DNA from: Indiicoccus explosivorum
GTDB lineage: Bacteria > Bacillota > Bacilli > Bacillales_A > Planococcaceae
Length of the DNA: 64,000 nt
Direction: 5' to 3'
Assembly (NCBI RefSeq): GCF_002167005.1
Contig: NZ_NHTN01000009.1
Span: forward strand, 46,902 to 110,901
In this document: positions 36,666-45,869 of the stretch, piece after piece
Layout: the number at the start of each line of letters is the position of its first letter
Position numbering within the stretch: the stretch's first letter is position 1
Translations under genes and position numbers: made by a program
Notes under the pieces: model-generated
What the model saw: only the letters and a program-made list of their open reading frames with translations
Database searches by the model: none
What the model was told of the DNA's origin: nothing

Positions 36666-38246
36666 TTACCGTTCGAGTTTATCGATAAAAAACATCTTAA
36701 TCGCGCTGATCACCTGCAGGACGAATACGAACAGGACGGCGGATCCGCCGAGTGCTGCTAAATACTTCACGCCATCCACGCCCTGTTCACCGCCGGCAAA
36801 CGCCACCATGATAAAGGCGATTGTCGCGATGGAAAGCGCCCACAACAGCATCTTCCATTTTGCCGGTTCTTCATCAAATCGGATGTTGACTGTACAGAGA
36901 GTCGAAATTGCCCGCACCATGGAATCCGCAGCAGTCGCGAATGACAAGATGAGTGCGATCATGACTATCGGAATGATGATGGCCGCCAGCGGAAGGTTGG
37001 CCAGGAATGTCCATAGTCCGGCGACGGCTCCGCTTTCCTGAATGGTGGCTACCAGATCGGTGTTCCCGTTCGACTGCCAGAAAAGCGCTGTTCCGCCCCA
37101 GATGCCGAACCAGACAATGCTGAACACAGCCGGCAGGATCCAGTTGATGAACATGAACTGACGGATCGTGCGTCCGTACGAAATGACAGCCAGGAAGATT
37201 CCCATCAGCGGCGCGTACGCAATCCAGATCGCCCAATCATACAGCGTCCACCACATCACCAGCGCTTCTCCGCCGATTGAGGATGGATCAAGACCCCAAA
37301 CCCAAAAATTCTGTAACCAGTAGCCCATGCCAACGGTTGTCGTGTTTAAAATGTAAAGAGTCGGACCGATGATGAAAAGTGCGATCAGCAGCACATAAAA
37401 GACCCATGCATTGATCGAAGCCATATTCCGGATTCCTTTATCGAGCCCTTTCAACGCGGAAAGTGTGAATAACGCCGTGATGAGGAGAGCCAGCAGGAAC
37501 CAGATGACCGGTCCTTGTTCGATTCCATATGTTGTTTCAATGCCGGAGCCCACCAGAGCGAGTCCAGCGCCAAGGGATGATGCCAAACCCAAAGCGATGG
37601 CAAGGATGGCTAATGTATCGATGATTCCCGGCCAGATCCCTTTCTTCACCTTTTCCCCGAAAAGCGGTGTCAGCGTCGCAGAGACCGACAGCGGCTGTTT
37701 GCGGTTAAAATACATATACGCGACAACAAGGCCGCTCAAGGCATACATTGCGTAAGGAATGAATGTCCAGTTGTACATGGAACGTCCCATAGCGAATATT
37801 GCTGCAGAAGACGTTCCTGGTTCGATACCCGTCTGCGCCATTTCACCGTAAATGCTTCCGAAATAAATGATGGGTTCATTCACCCCATAAGTAATGACGC
37901 CTGTTGCAATTCCGCCAGTCAGTGCCATGGCGAACCATGCCATGAACGGGTATTTCGGTTTCGCATCATCGCCGCCCAGACGGATATTGCCCACTTTGGA
38001 GAATGTCACAATGCTCACGACGATCAAGGCGATAATGGAGATGATCTGATAAAGCCATCCCATACTCCGCAGAGATCCTTCAAATCCTTTTAAGGCGATT
38101 TCAGTCAGCAGCTCGTTGTTGACGATTCCTAACACGGCGCCTCCGCCGACCACTAAAAATGCCGGTATAAAAACTGATTTACGCGTCTTTCGCTCCTGAC
38201 TTTTCTCACCTTCGACAAATCGGTTCTCTTCTGTGGTAATTGCCAT
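36666..38246 (-). CDS. BCCT family transporter
   Basis: Twelve-helix betaine/choline/carnitine-type carrier of 526 residues. The family stretch WLQNFWVWGLDPSSIGGEAL and the following MWWTLYDWAIWIAYAPLMG with clustered Trp is present, followed by SYGRTIRQF. It is the first gene on the minus strand ahead of the ammonia-lyase gene (27-base gap), so it may import the substrate of this operon rather than a compatible solute. The ends are short, without the long regulatory tail of osmosensing BetP. Confidence 0.92.
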   Translation of the reverse strand: MAITTEENRFVEGEKSQERKTRKSVFIPAFLVVGGGAVLGIVNNELLTEIALKGFEGSLRSMGWLYQIISIIALIVVSIVTFSKVGNIRLGGDDAKPKYPFMAWFAMALTGGIATGVITYGVNEPIIYFGSIYGEMAQTGIEPGTSSAAIFAMGRSMYNWTFIPYAMYALSGLVVAYMYFNRKQPLSVSATLTPLFGEKVKKGIWPGIIDTLAILAIALGLASSLGAGLALVGSGIETTYGIEQGPVIWFLLALLITALFTLSALKGLDKGIRNMASINAWVFYVLLIALFIIGPTLYILNTTTVGMGYWLQNFWVWGLDPSSIGGEALVMWWTLYDWAIWIAYAPLMGIFLAVISYGRTIRQFMFINWILPAVFSIVWFGIWGGTALFWQSNGNTDLVATIQESGAVAGLWTFLANLPLAAIIIPIVMIALILSFATAADSMVRAISTLCTVNIRFDEEPAKWKMLLWALSIATIAFIMVAFAGGEQGVDGVKYLAALGGSAVLFVFVLQVISAIKMFFIDKLER

Positions 38247-38697
38247 TTTTAAATCCCCCTTTTGCTGATTTTGATGAAGAGGCTATGGCACTGTTCTTCA
38301 GTATCCCCTTCTGTGAAGATAGCGCTTTCATTACATCCGTCATAGCTTCTTTATCAAGAATATATAGAAAATTATAAAAGGAAGGCGCAGCAGAAAATAG
38401 AGGGGAAACTTTTGAAATACACCACTTTTATTGAACAGAAGCAAATAAAATACCATTTTTTCATCAAAAAGTTTACTTTATTTACGAAAATTGAATTTAT
38501 TAAAGAAAATAGGTGTTGGGAGCCAAAATGAAATGAGGCGTTCTTTTCGTTTTGCTGTAAAAAATTCATATAAAAAACTGCTAATCCCGAAAGGAATTAA
38601 CAGTTTTGTGGAACTTGGCAATCCAGCCGTCACTGTCCGGCATTTGCCCACATTTTTTCTGGCCGCAAGTGCTGTGGATTTCAGCTCTTTTCATCAC
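38247..38697. other. Intergenic region upstream of the BCCT/hut operon
   Basis: A+T-rich, no gene seen. A TATAAT at 38376-38371 on the minus strand is a candidate -10 for the BCCT/hut operon, but no good -35 accompanies it. The terminator of the regulator gene lies at 38572-38607. An operator for the adjacent AraC-type regulator may be here but I could not pick one. Confidence 0.4.
38572..38607 (-). terminator. Terminator of the AraC-type regulator gene
   Basis: AAAACTG and CAGTTTT, extended by TAATCC/GGAATTA with a bulge, followed by T's on the minus strand. Confidence 0.7.
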
Positions 38698-40170
38698 CTA
38701 TTTATGGGATTCCCTGTATTGCCGGGGAGACATCGACGTCTGGGTTCTGAAAAGACGGGTGAAGTAACTTGGATTGCGGAAACCCGCCTGTTCAGCAACT
38801 TCCCCTATGGAAAGATCTGTCGTAATCAATAATCGCTTGGCTTCTTTTATTCTCCTGTTCATCAAAATCCGGCGAAAGGACTCTCCTTGCCTTTTCACGA
38901 CCAGATGGCTGTAGTAGGCCGGGCTTCTCCCCGCTGCTTCAGCCACTTTTTCAAGAGACAGGTCGGGGTCCGCGAAATGCGCTTCTATATAATTCAGTCC
39001 TTTTTCAATTACATCTTTTTTCACAAAAACCTCATGCATTTTGGAGCGGTCAAGCAAGTCATAGAGAAACAGCAGCGTCTCCTGCACGATTCTATAGAGA
39101 ACGCGGTTGTAGAGAATTTCAGAAAAGATTTGGCGGTACCGCTCTTCCATCTCCCCCTGATCCAGCTGATAAATTTTCATGAAGCGTCGTATTTGCGCCA
39201 GGATACTGGTCAGTCTTGTCCTCAGTTGCTCTGGATTTGGAAAAGGAGCAGATGCATGCAAAAATTCCTCGTGCATCCATCGCTTGATTCTCTGTTTATC
39301 AAAGTTGCTCAGCATATCGATCCATTCCCTCTGTTCGGATGAAGAAAGGAATGGATCGATTTCTTTCCAGGTATTGTACGATTCTTCCGGCTTGATTACC
39401 TGCCGATATCCTAGGAAGAATGTTAGTTCCATCAGTCTTCTCGCTGTTTGATACATTGTATGGATATCCCTTGGATTCTGCTGCGGCGGAATAACCACGG
39501 CCGCAAGCGGTTCCGAGTTCTCAGTTTCCCACTCCCGCAATACTTTTCGGGCTGATTCTTCCAGACCGGTAGTCGGTTGTTGGAATAAGCAAACGACCAT
39601 GTCTGTCAAAGGCAAGACTGTCGGGTGTTCACGGAATGGAAAATTTCCCAGGAATGAGATGAGGTCCATGAGCTTTTGGCTGTCCTCAGTATGAAAAAGC
39701 ATAAGACCAATGCCCGGCGGCTTCTCCTCTTCTTTCAAGAACAATGCTTGATAAGAAGCCAGCGCTTCCCAATTACTTGAAAAGGGAATGTCCTTTTCTT
39801 GGCGCGACAGCTTCGATAATGCTTTTCCTAAACATTCTTTAATTTTTACGGGATCATGGGGTTTGACCAGCAAATCGACACTTGCCAATTCCAACGCCTG
39901 TTTTGCCCGTTCGAATGTCGCTTCCGCCGTGACTGCTATAATGCCTGAACTATAGTTGACCAAGTACTGTTTGGTTTTTTCCCAGCTTTTCATTGGAACC
40001 ATATCCAGCTCAATATATAAAAGATCCGGTACTTCCCTCTCTATTAGAAACAGAGTCTCTTGAAGGGTGTTTGCCGTGTACAACTCGTCAATTGGAATGG
40101 AATAAGTGGAAATCAGCCATTCAATTGCCATCCGCTCATATTGGTCTCGTTCGCTTATCAATATTTTCAT
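38698..40170 (-). CDS. AraC-type response regulator with degenerate receiver domain
   Basis: A 490-residue YesN-like regulator. N-terminal CheY-like receiver (residues 1-120), a long middle region, and a C-terminal double helix-turn-helix (LSLEKVAEAAGRSPAYYSHL, then DLSIGEVAEQAGFRNPSYF). In the receiver, Thr and Lys of the switch are kept (AVTAEA, LVKPHDP), but the phospho-acceptor Asp is replaced by Glu at position 54 (DLLYIELDM). The acidic pocket near residues 7-9 is also altered (ISERDQ). It may therefore act without phosphorylation. No histidine kinase gene is adjacent. Start at ATG 40170 with AAGGATGG 8 bases ahead. It probably controls the downstream BCCT/hut genes. Confidence 0.88.
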   Translation of the reverse strand: MKILISERDQYERMAIEWLISTYSIPIDELYTANTLQETLFLIEREVPDLLYIELDMVPMKSWEKTKQYLVNYSSGIIAVTAEATFERAKQALELASVDLLVKPHDPVKIKECLGKALSKLSRQEKDIPFSSNWEALASYQALFLKEEEKPPGIGLMLFHTEDSQKLMDLISFLGNFPFREHPTVLPLTDMVVCLFQQPTTGLEESARKVLREWETENSEPLAAVVIPPQQNPRDIHTMYQTARRLMELTFFLGYRQVIKPEESYNTWKEIDPFLSSSEQREWIDMLSNFDKQRIKRWMHEEFLHASAPFPNPEQLRTRLTSILAQIRRFMKIYQLDQGEMEERYRQIFSEILYNRVLYRIVQETLLFLYDLLDRSKMHEVFVKKDVIEKGLNYIEAHFADPDLSLEKVAEAAGRSPAYYSHLVVKRQGESFRRILMNRRIKEAKRLLITTDLSIGEVAEQAGFRNPSYFTRLFRTQTSMSPRQYRESHK

Positions 40171-40364
40171 ACCGGAGTCCATCCTTTTTTATACAAGGGT
40201 ACCTGTTTTTCTTCTTTTCCTGCGATTGCCTCTAGAATCCTCTGCAGTAAGACATTCATGAAGAGGGTGAACATATTTCCACCTTTGCTCGACCTTCTAT
40301 CCATTTCGTTGATTATATCAAAAGTTTCAAGCAGGCTCGTCTTTATCATGAAAAAATTCTCCAC
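40167..40364 (-). CDS. Possible small protein upstream of the regulator
   Basis: A 65-codon frame starting with GTG (or ATG at 40349, inside it) and ending in an ATGA overlap with the regulator start. Such coupling can mark a real gene or leader peptide. No good ribosome binding site precedes it and the sequence resembles nothing I know. It may be chance. Confidence 0.25.
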   Translation of the reverse strand: MENFFMIKTSLLETFDIINEMDRRSSKGGNMFTLFMNVLLQRILEAIAGKEEKQVPLYKKGWTPV

Positions 40365-40373
40365 ACTAATAAA

Positions 40374-40400
40374 GAAGAGAAGAACGTTTTTCTTCTCTTC
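40374..40400 (-). terminator. Perfect 11-base inverted repeat, terminator-like
   Basis: GAAGAGAAGAA and TTCTTCTCTTC flank a 5-base loop. It lies about 250 bases beyond the end of the ComEC-like gene and upstream of the regulator; it could end the former transcript or be a regulator-binding site. Confidence 0.4.
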
Positions 40401-40647
40401 CTGTACTACGAATTCCCTACCCCGTCGCCTCAGCGGTTCTGGAAGCGCTTTGGCTTTAGTTTATTTATCGGTTGCCGTTTTTACGTAAAATATATATGAA
40501 ATTAATAAGTCCATTTTGTACTTCCGAAATAAACAACGCTCCTGCTTCATTCTGTTCTGGTAATCAGGCTTTATAAATTTCGAACCGCTCCACTTCTCAT
40601 AAAAAATAACAGCCAATTTATCGTCCTCTTTCCAGTCCAGCCCCCTC

Positions 40648-41712
40648 TCACCATCCCACACACGCCAACCCCTGCGCTTCAATCGCCGCCAGTTTCCCTT
40701 CACCGATTCCATCAATCCGCAGCAATTCTTCCACACTGCCAAACGGCCGCTCGTCCATGATCTCTTCCGCCAGCGCTTCCCCGATGCCGTCAATCTGCTC
40801 GAGTTCCGCCTGGGAAGCGATGTTGATGTCCATGCAGCGGTTCTCGCCTTCGGTCGGCGTGCCTTGTTCCGACGGAATGACCTCGAACGTCTCGCCATCT
40901 GTTTTGACGATGACCGTCCCGTTGACGTCCGTTCCGTACACGTCGGCGCCTATGTTCTCCGCCGATGCGATGACTTCGGCATGCGGATGGCCGTACGGAT
41001 TGCCTTCGCCCGCGCTGTAGATGACGACTTCCGGCGAGACGGCTCTCAGGAAAGCCCGGCTCGTCGAGGTGTTCGATCCGTGATGGCCGAGCTGCAGCAC
41101 TTCCGCATCCAGGTCCGCCCCGCTGTCGATCATGTCCTGCTCCTGCTCCGTGCCGGCATCCCCCGTGAAGATGAAGTCGGTCTCCCCGTACGTCAGTTTC
41201 AGGGAAATCGACTCCTCGTTCGTCTCGCCCGTGATCTCCTCGGGGTACAGCACATCGATCTCGAGTGAACCGAGTTCGTACTCGTCGCCGGCGCGCGGTT
41301 CGACGTAGCCGGTACCTGATGCGTCGATCGACTGGAGCACGCCGGTGAACGTGTTGGACGGGCTCGTGTTGCCGGGGAGCCACACTTCCTCGACGTCGAA
41401 CTGGCCGATCACTTGCGCCAGCTGCCCGATATGGTCGGCATCGGGATGCGTGCCGACCGCGATGTCGATGTCGCCGATCTCCTGCGCTTCGAGGTACTCG
41501 ACGACATCCGTCGCGTTCCAGTCGCCGGCATCAATCAGCATCGCATGTTCGCCGAGCTCGAACAGCGTGGCATCCGCCTGGCCGGCGTCGATGTAGTGGA
41601 CGGTGAGTACCGCCGCTTCTTCCCCGGCCGCATTGTGCCGGGTATCGCCTTCGTAAAATGTGCAGCCGGGCAACATCAGTAATGTCACCAGTCCTATTAC
41701 TGCTTTTCTCAA
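40648..41712 (-). CDS. ComEC-like metallo-beta-lactamase lipoprotein with helix-hairpin-helix end
   Basis: A 354-residue exported protein. The signal peptide ends in the lipobox LPGC (Cys 17). Residues about 35-260 form a metallo-beta-lactamase domain of the ComEC/Rec2 type with GTHPDADHIGQL, FTGDAGTEQEQ and LQLGHHGSNTS as metal-binding blocks. The C-terminus (about 290-350) carries two helix-hairpin-helix motifs (ASQAELEQIDGIGEALAE and SVEELLRIDGIGEGKL) for DNA binding. It lacks the membrane channel of ComEC, so it is probably a cell-surface nuclease-like protein acting on extracellular DNA. Monocistronic, G+C-rich like the host. Confidence 0.9.
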   Translation of the reverse strand: MRKAVIGLVTLLMLPGCTFYEGDTRHNAAGEEAAVLTVHYIDAGQADATLFELGEHAMLIDAGDWNATDVVEYLEAQEIGDIDIAVGTHPDADHIGQLAQVIGQFDVEEVWLPGNTSPSNTFTGVLQSIDASGTGYVEPRAGDEYELGSLEIDVLYPEEITGETNEESISLKLTYGETDFIFTGDAGTEQEQDMIDSGADLDAEVLQLGHHGSNTSTSRAFLRAVSPEVVIYSAGEGNPYGHPHAEVIASAENIGADVYGTDVNGTVIVKTDGETFEVIPSEQGTPTEGENRCMDINIASQAELEQIDGIGEALAEEIMDERPFGSVEELLRIDGIGEGKLAAIEAQGLACVGW

Positions 41713-41833
41713 TGCCTCAACCTTCTTTCTTTAAGGCATTTTACCATAAATATACTCTTCATTTCTTGTCGTTCCGTCACTTCCGATTCATAGCTTCTCT
41801 TATTGATTCCTCCTAAATTATACAATAAAAATA

Positions 41834-41842
41834 TGTTATAAT
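41834..41842 (+). promoter_or_regulatory. Extended -10 promoter of the enolase-superfamily gene
   Basis: TGTTATAAT, an extended -10 (TGn-TATAAT), 36 bases before the ATG at 41878. No clear -35, as is common with extended -10 promoters. Confidence 0.5.
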
Positions 41843-41877
41843 TTCAGTAAATTCAATCTATGGGAGAGGCTTTATTA

Positions 41878-42960
41878 ATGGCGACTATAAGAAATTTAGA
41901 ATCGAAGTATTTACATATCCCTCTCGGCAAGGGACGGGGCGGCAGCGGAGCAACTGGAGTAGATTTCATTTTAGTTGAAATGACTTCCAGTGACGGATTG
42001 ATCGGTACTGGCTTTACATTCGCTTTGACGGGTGGAGGGACTAGTGTAAAAACTTATCTTGATGATACAGCAGCACCAGTTGTACTGAACACAAAATTAC
42101 AGGAATGGGATAAACACTGGCATACCCTTTGGGACAAACATCAGCGGATGGGGAATGGAAACGGATTGCTGGCCCTATCCGCAATCGATATTGCTGTTTG
42201 GGATATCCGTGCCAAAGAGCAGAACTTGCCGTTGTACCACCTGCTCGGTGCTCAGCGGGAGACTATGCCGATTTACGGAAGCGGGCGGGCAACGCATGGA
42301 ATGACGACTACGGAATTAATCGAAGGTGCCCTCTCCTACAAGGAGGAAGGCTACCGGGCCATCAAACTCCGTGCGGGAGCTTTAGGCATCGCAAAAGACG
42401 TTAAAAGAATACAAGCGGTAAGAGAAGCCGTCGGTGATGACTTCGATATCATGGTCGACTGTAATGAAAGGCTGACCTATCCGGAGGCATTGCAATTGGG
42501 CAGGCATTTAGAAGAGCTGAATATTTACTGGATGGAAGAACCGCTGCCAGCAGGAGACATTAACGGACACCAAAGGTTGGCCGAGCAGTTGCGTATCCCG
42601 ATTGCCGTAGGGGAACACCTCCACGGAAGATTCGAATTCGTCAACTATATCAAACAGAATGCCGCTTCAATTTTTCAGCCCGACGTGCCTTTGGTAGGAG
42701 GCATCAGTGAATGGAACCGGATTGCTAATATCACCGAAGGACACGGCTACGTGCTGACGCCTCATTTTCTGCCAGAATTTCATATCCAACTAGGGCTTTC
42801 CGCAAAGAATTGCATTTCAATCGAGCACTTTCCGTTAATTGATGACATCTTGCTAGAAACGCTTCAAATTGAAAATGGGGTCGCCATCCCTCCTAACCGG
42901 AGTGGACATGGCTTGCAATGGGATCGAGAAAAAATCGACTATTATCAAAAACTTTTATAG
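41878..42960 (+). CDS. Mandelate racemase/muconate lactonizing enzyme family protein
   Basis: Enolase-superfamily enzyme of 360 residues: capping domain, then a barrel with the metal ligands Asp in MVDCNERL, Glu in WMEEPLP and Glu in AVGEHLHGR, and the catalytic His in LTPHFLPEFH. The second-strand motif, usually K-x-K, reads IKLRAG (K-x-R). These enzymes abstract a proton next to a carboxylate; acid-sugar dehydratases and racemases are the commonest functions. GGGAGAGG fixes the start at 41878. It ends against the HMG-CoA-lyase-like gene and shares a terminator with it, so co-regulation is not evident; a shared pathway is possible. The substrate cannot be read off. Confidence 0.85.
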   Translation: MATIRNLESKYLHIPLGKGRGGSGATGVDFILVEMTSSDGLIGTGFTFALTGGGTSVKTYLDDTAAPVVLNTKLQEWDKHWHTLWDKHQRMGNGNGLLALSAIDIAVWDIRAKEQNLPLYHLLGAQRETMPIYGSGRATHGMTTTELIEGALSYKEEGYRAIKLRAGALGIAKDVKRIQAVREAVGDDFDIMVDCNERLTYPEALQLGRHLEELNIYWMEEPLPAGDINGHQRLAEQLRIPIAVGEHLHGRFEFVNYIKQNAASIFQPDVPLVGGISEWNRIANITEGHGYVLTPHFLPEFHIQLGLSAKNCISIEHFPLIDDILLETLQIENGVAIPPNRSGHGLQWDREKIDYYQKLL

Positions 42961-42968
42961 CAGAAAAA

Positions 42969-43015
42969 TAACGACGGACACAGCCTTTAACTTGCGGCTA
43001 TGTCCGTCGTTTTTT
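42969..43015. terminator. Bidirectional rho-independent terminator
   Basis: AACGACGGACACAGCC pairs with GGCTATGTCCGTCGTT, T6 after it, between convergent genes. Confidence 0.92.
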
Positions 43016-43024
43016 CAAAGAAGT

Positions 43025-43921
43025 TTATGCTATATGTGTATCTGTAGATAGTCCCGCCTTCATCACTTGACCAGGCAGTTGGTAACCAAGTATTCGTTCT
43101 AGCTCTCGGGAAGCCTCAATCAGCTTCTGGAGGTCCACCCCATCGAGTATATTCATGAGGTGCAGCATATGAACAGTATCTTCAAGACAGACATTTCCAC
43201 TAGCGCCAGGGGCGAAAGGGCAGCCACCGATACCTCCGAGGGCTGCATCAAATTGTCTGATGCCTTCTTGGTAGCCCGCATAGACATTTGCCAATCCCAT
43301 GCCTCGGGTGTTATGCAGGTGCAGCCCGAACTCTGCATCTGGGTATGCCGATTTCAATCGCTTTACAAAAAATGTTACTTGAAAAGGGCTGGCCATTCCA
43401 GTCGTATCAGCCAAGGTAAATCGGTTCAGCCCTATTGCTGACAACCTTCTAACTATCTCAGAAACCTTCTGTACGTCATATAGCCCTTCAAAAGGACAGC
43501 CAAAAGTCGTACCTAAACTGATATTGATTTTTTCAGATTCCGTAAACTTGCTTATCTCTGTAATTTCCTGAATGGATTGATCGACTGTTTTATTGATGTT
43601 CTTCATGTTGTGAGTCTCACTGATGGATAAAACCACATTTATACTGTCCACTTCAGCTTCAAGGGCCCGTTCAGCACCTTTTACATTCGGGACAAGCGCA
43701 ATAATTTCAACATCTCTCCTGTTGATGCGGCTGATGACTTCTTTGGCATCCTTTAACTGCGGGACAGCTTTAGGTGAAACAAAAGACGTTGCTTCTATAC
43801 GAGGGATTCCAGAATCGATAATACTGTTAATAATTTTTATCTTATCTTCAGTTCCAATCCATTCCTTTTCCATCTGGAAACCGTCCCGGCCAGTCACATC
43901 TGTTATCACTGTATCAGTCAC
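43025..43921 (-). CDS. HMG-CoA-lyase-like enzyme (DRE-TIM family)
   Basis: Retro-Claisen lyase fold of about 298 residues. The metal Asp in TGRDGFQMEKEW, the HLHNTRG histidine pair and the catalytic Cys loop GGIGGCPFAPGASGNV are all present. HMG-CoA lyase yields acetyl-CoA and acetoacetate; relatives cleave other 3-hydroxyacyl-CoAs. The N-terminal signature has TGRDGFQ instead of the usual GPRDGLQ, so the substrate may differ. GTG at 43921 with AAGGAGAGG 6 bases ahead is chosen; an ATG at 43954 that overlaps the flavin reductase stop (ATGA) is the alternative. Last gene of the CoA-transferase/LeuCD operon. Confidence 0.88.
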   Translation of the reverse strand: MTDTVITDVTGRDGFQMEKEWIGTEDKIKIINSIIDSGIPRIEATSFVSPKAVPQLKDAKEVISRINRRDVEIIALVPNVKGAERALEAEVDSINVVLSISETHNMKNINKTVDQSIQEITEISKFTESEKINISLGTTFGCPFEGLYDVQKVSEIVRRLSAIGLNRFTLADTTGMASPFQVTFFVKRLKSAYPDAEFGLHLHNTRGMGLANVYAGYQEGIRQFDAALGGIGGCPFAPGASGNVCLEDTVHMLHLMNILDGVDLQKLIEASRELERILGYQLPGQVMKAGLSTDTHIA

Positions 43922-43950
43922 TTGGTCCTCTCCTTTCCTTTTCCATTCTT

Positions 43951-44556
43951 TCATTGTCCTTCTCTTGGAAGCGTAAAGAAATTGGTTGCTTCACTGTAAT
44001 TTCCCGCCAACCGTCCCAGTGGCCGTAATTTTTCTAAGTCCACTTTATAATTTCCTAGATAGTACTCATCCTGTATATGGTAATGGACGATTTTCCCGAG
44101 GACCAGGTGATCGCTTCCCAACTCAATAATCTGGTCCAGTTCCATTTCGAAAGATATCGGAGCTTCCGCTATTCGCGGTGGCCGGATCGCCGCACTTTCA
44201 ATCGGTGTAAGTCCGGCGGCTTCGAATTCATCCACTTCACTTGGGAAGTTGCTGGAGCTTGTATGCATTTCATTCCCGAGGGCCGTTGTGGCAATGTTGA
44301 TAACGTATTGCTTCTGTGATCGGATATTCTCCAAAGTATCTTTTACGGTTCCTTTCCGCTCTCCGACACCAGGACCGATAGAAACACAGAGCATCGGCGG
44401 TTTTCGGGAAGCCACAGTAAAAAAGCTGAACGGAGCGAGATTCCTCTCCCCATTCTCATCTATAGAGGATATCCATGCAATGGGCCGGGGAACAATTGAA
44501 CCGGTCATTAGTTTATATGCATTTTTTGTTTCGATATGTCTTAAATCCACGTCCAT
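43951..44556 (-). CDS. Flavin reductase family protein (split-barrel FMN-binding)
   Basis: A 201-residue flavin-dependent oxidoreductase of the DIM6/NTAB type: MTGSIVPRPIAWIS, NLAPFSFFTVASRKPPML and VINIATTALGNEMHTSS are the family FMN-binding stretches. Many members supply reduced flavin to a monooxygenase, but no monooxygenase gene is in this window. GGGAG precedes the ATG at 44556. It lies between the MFS carrier and the lyase gene. The partner and role are unknown. Confidence 0.88.
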   Translation of the reverse strand: MDVDLRHIETKNAYKLMTGSIVPRPIAWISSIDENGERNLAPFSFFTVASRKPPMLCVSIGPGVGERKGTVKDTLENIRSQKQYVINIATTALGNEMHTSSSNFPSEVDEFEAAGLTPIESAAIRPPRIAEAPISFEMELDQIIELGSDHLVLGKIVHYHIQDEYYLGNYKVDLEKLRPLGRLAGNYSEATNFFTLPREGQ

Positions 44557-44592
44557 AATTAACACTCCCTCAACAACCCAACTTTTGATTGC

Positions 44593-45840
44593 TCAATTTC
44601 GTCTGTTTTCTTTTTTAATGAGTTTCATTGCCCATAGCAATAGCGCGATGACGACCAGCAGTACTCCCGCCAGAAACAGCCAACTGAACGTATAAGTTCC
44701 TGTCAAATCCACGATATATCCGAATAGCGGAGGACCAACGATTACTCCCCATGATCCGACTGTTAACGTGAATCCGCTTGCGATGCCAGCCTGCTCAGGC
44801 GGAACGAGTTCCGTAGCCGCGTTCATCCAGATTCCGTTATATCCGGAGATGCAAAAACCGAATAGAACCGTGATTGGTACCATTATCCAGAAAGATGCTC
44901 CTGATGGAATGAGTGAAATGCCAACAGCAGCAACAATCGACAAAACGGATATGATCACTAAAACAATAATCCTTTTTCCGTGGAAAAGATTATCACTAAT
45001 CATTCCCCAAGCCACACGGCCAAATGATCCGCTTACCTCGGAAACGACCAGTAGTATCCCCGATAAAACCAGACTGATGCCGATCTCCTCATAAGCATAC
45101 AATACAAGGTACGTATTCAGAATAAGTTGACTTCCCGTCAGTCCCATGGCTGCTGTACTTACTAAAACAAGCGGCTTGTGCTTGAGCATTTGCAGGGCCG
45201 AACGTAAAAAACTAGTCGGCTTCTTGTTTTTGCTATCCAGGTTTTCCTCATGTGGCGCATCCTGGTAAAATTTATAAGCAACGGTTCCAGCTATGATTAA
45301 AAGTACACAGGCACCGAAAAGCGCGGGGCGCCATCCCCAGACAGTGGCGATCGGAAGAAGCAAAAGAGCAGAGAGCGCCGACCCGAACGTGACGCCCATC
45401 TGCTTGACTCCCATTGCTGTTCCCCTCTTATGAGGGAACCAATAAATAATGCCTTTGTTTGATGTTGGATGCATTGTGCCATACCCAACACCGCCTATGA
45501 CTACCAGCAACAGTACCAGCCAGTAAATATTCGAGATTGTCATGAACATAAAAGACAGCCCAAGGGTCAGGGATAACAGAAACAGCAGTTTTTTCGACCC
45601 TACTCTGTCCACCAAAAATCCAGCTGGGATAGCCGTCGCTGATTGTCCGAGAAACAGCGCCGCAGGAAGCAGACCGATTTGCGCTTTTGTCAGAGACATA
45701 TCTTCTTCAATCAGTACTCCCAGCGGCGCCAGACTTCTGCCGACGAATGCCACCATGATTTGTGCTGCGAGCAGCCAGCCTAGCATATGCCATGGATTAA
45801 TAGCTGTCATTACTTCCTTGTCTATCACTTGTCTACTCAT
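44593..45840 (-). CDS. MFS transporter
   Basis: A 415-residue major facilitator with twelve predicted helices; the loop 2-3 motif reads GFLVDRVGSKKLL. Related carriers move oxalate, nitrate or aromatic acids. A TTG at 45843 is in frame but the adjacent ATG is taken. It is the second transporter of this operon, after the SSS symporter, so one may import the substrate and the other a precursor or export a product. Confidence 0.9.
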   Translation of the reverse strand: MSRQVIDKEVMTAINPWHMLGWLLAAQIMVAFVGRSLAPLGVLIEEDMSLTKAQIGLLPAALFLGQSATAIPAGFLVDRVGSKKLLFLLSLTLGLSFMFMTISNIYWLVLLLVVIGGVGYGTMHPTSNKGIIYWFPHKRGTAMGVKQMGVTFGSALSALLLLPIATVWGWRPALFGACVLLIIAGTVAYKFYQDAPHEENLDSKNKKPTSFLRSALQMLKHKPLVLVSTAAMGLTGSQLILNTYLVLYAYEEIGISLVLSGILLVVSEVSGSFGRVAWGMISDNLFHGKRIIVLVIISVLSIVAAVGISLIPSGASFWIMVPITVLFGFCISGYNGIWMNAATELVPPEQAGIASGFTLTVGSWGVIVGPPLFGYIVDLTGTYTFSWLFLAGVLLVVIALLLWAMKLIKKENRRN

Positions 45841-45869
45841 CAAGTACTCATCTCTTTACTGGCTCAGAC

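Noticed and set aside
38291..38307. TGGCAC-N5-TT resembling a sigma-54 promoter on the plus strand
   Set aside because: The -12 element reads TTCA rather than TTGC and it points into the 3' end of a convergent gene with nothing to transcribe.
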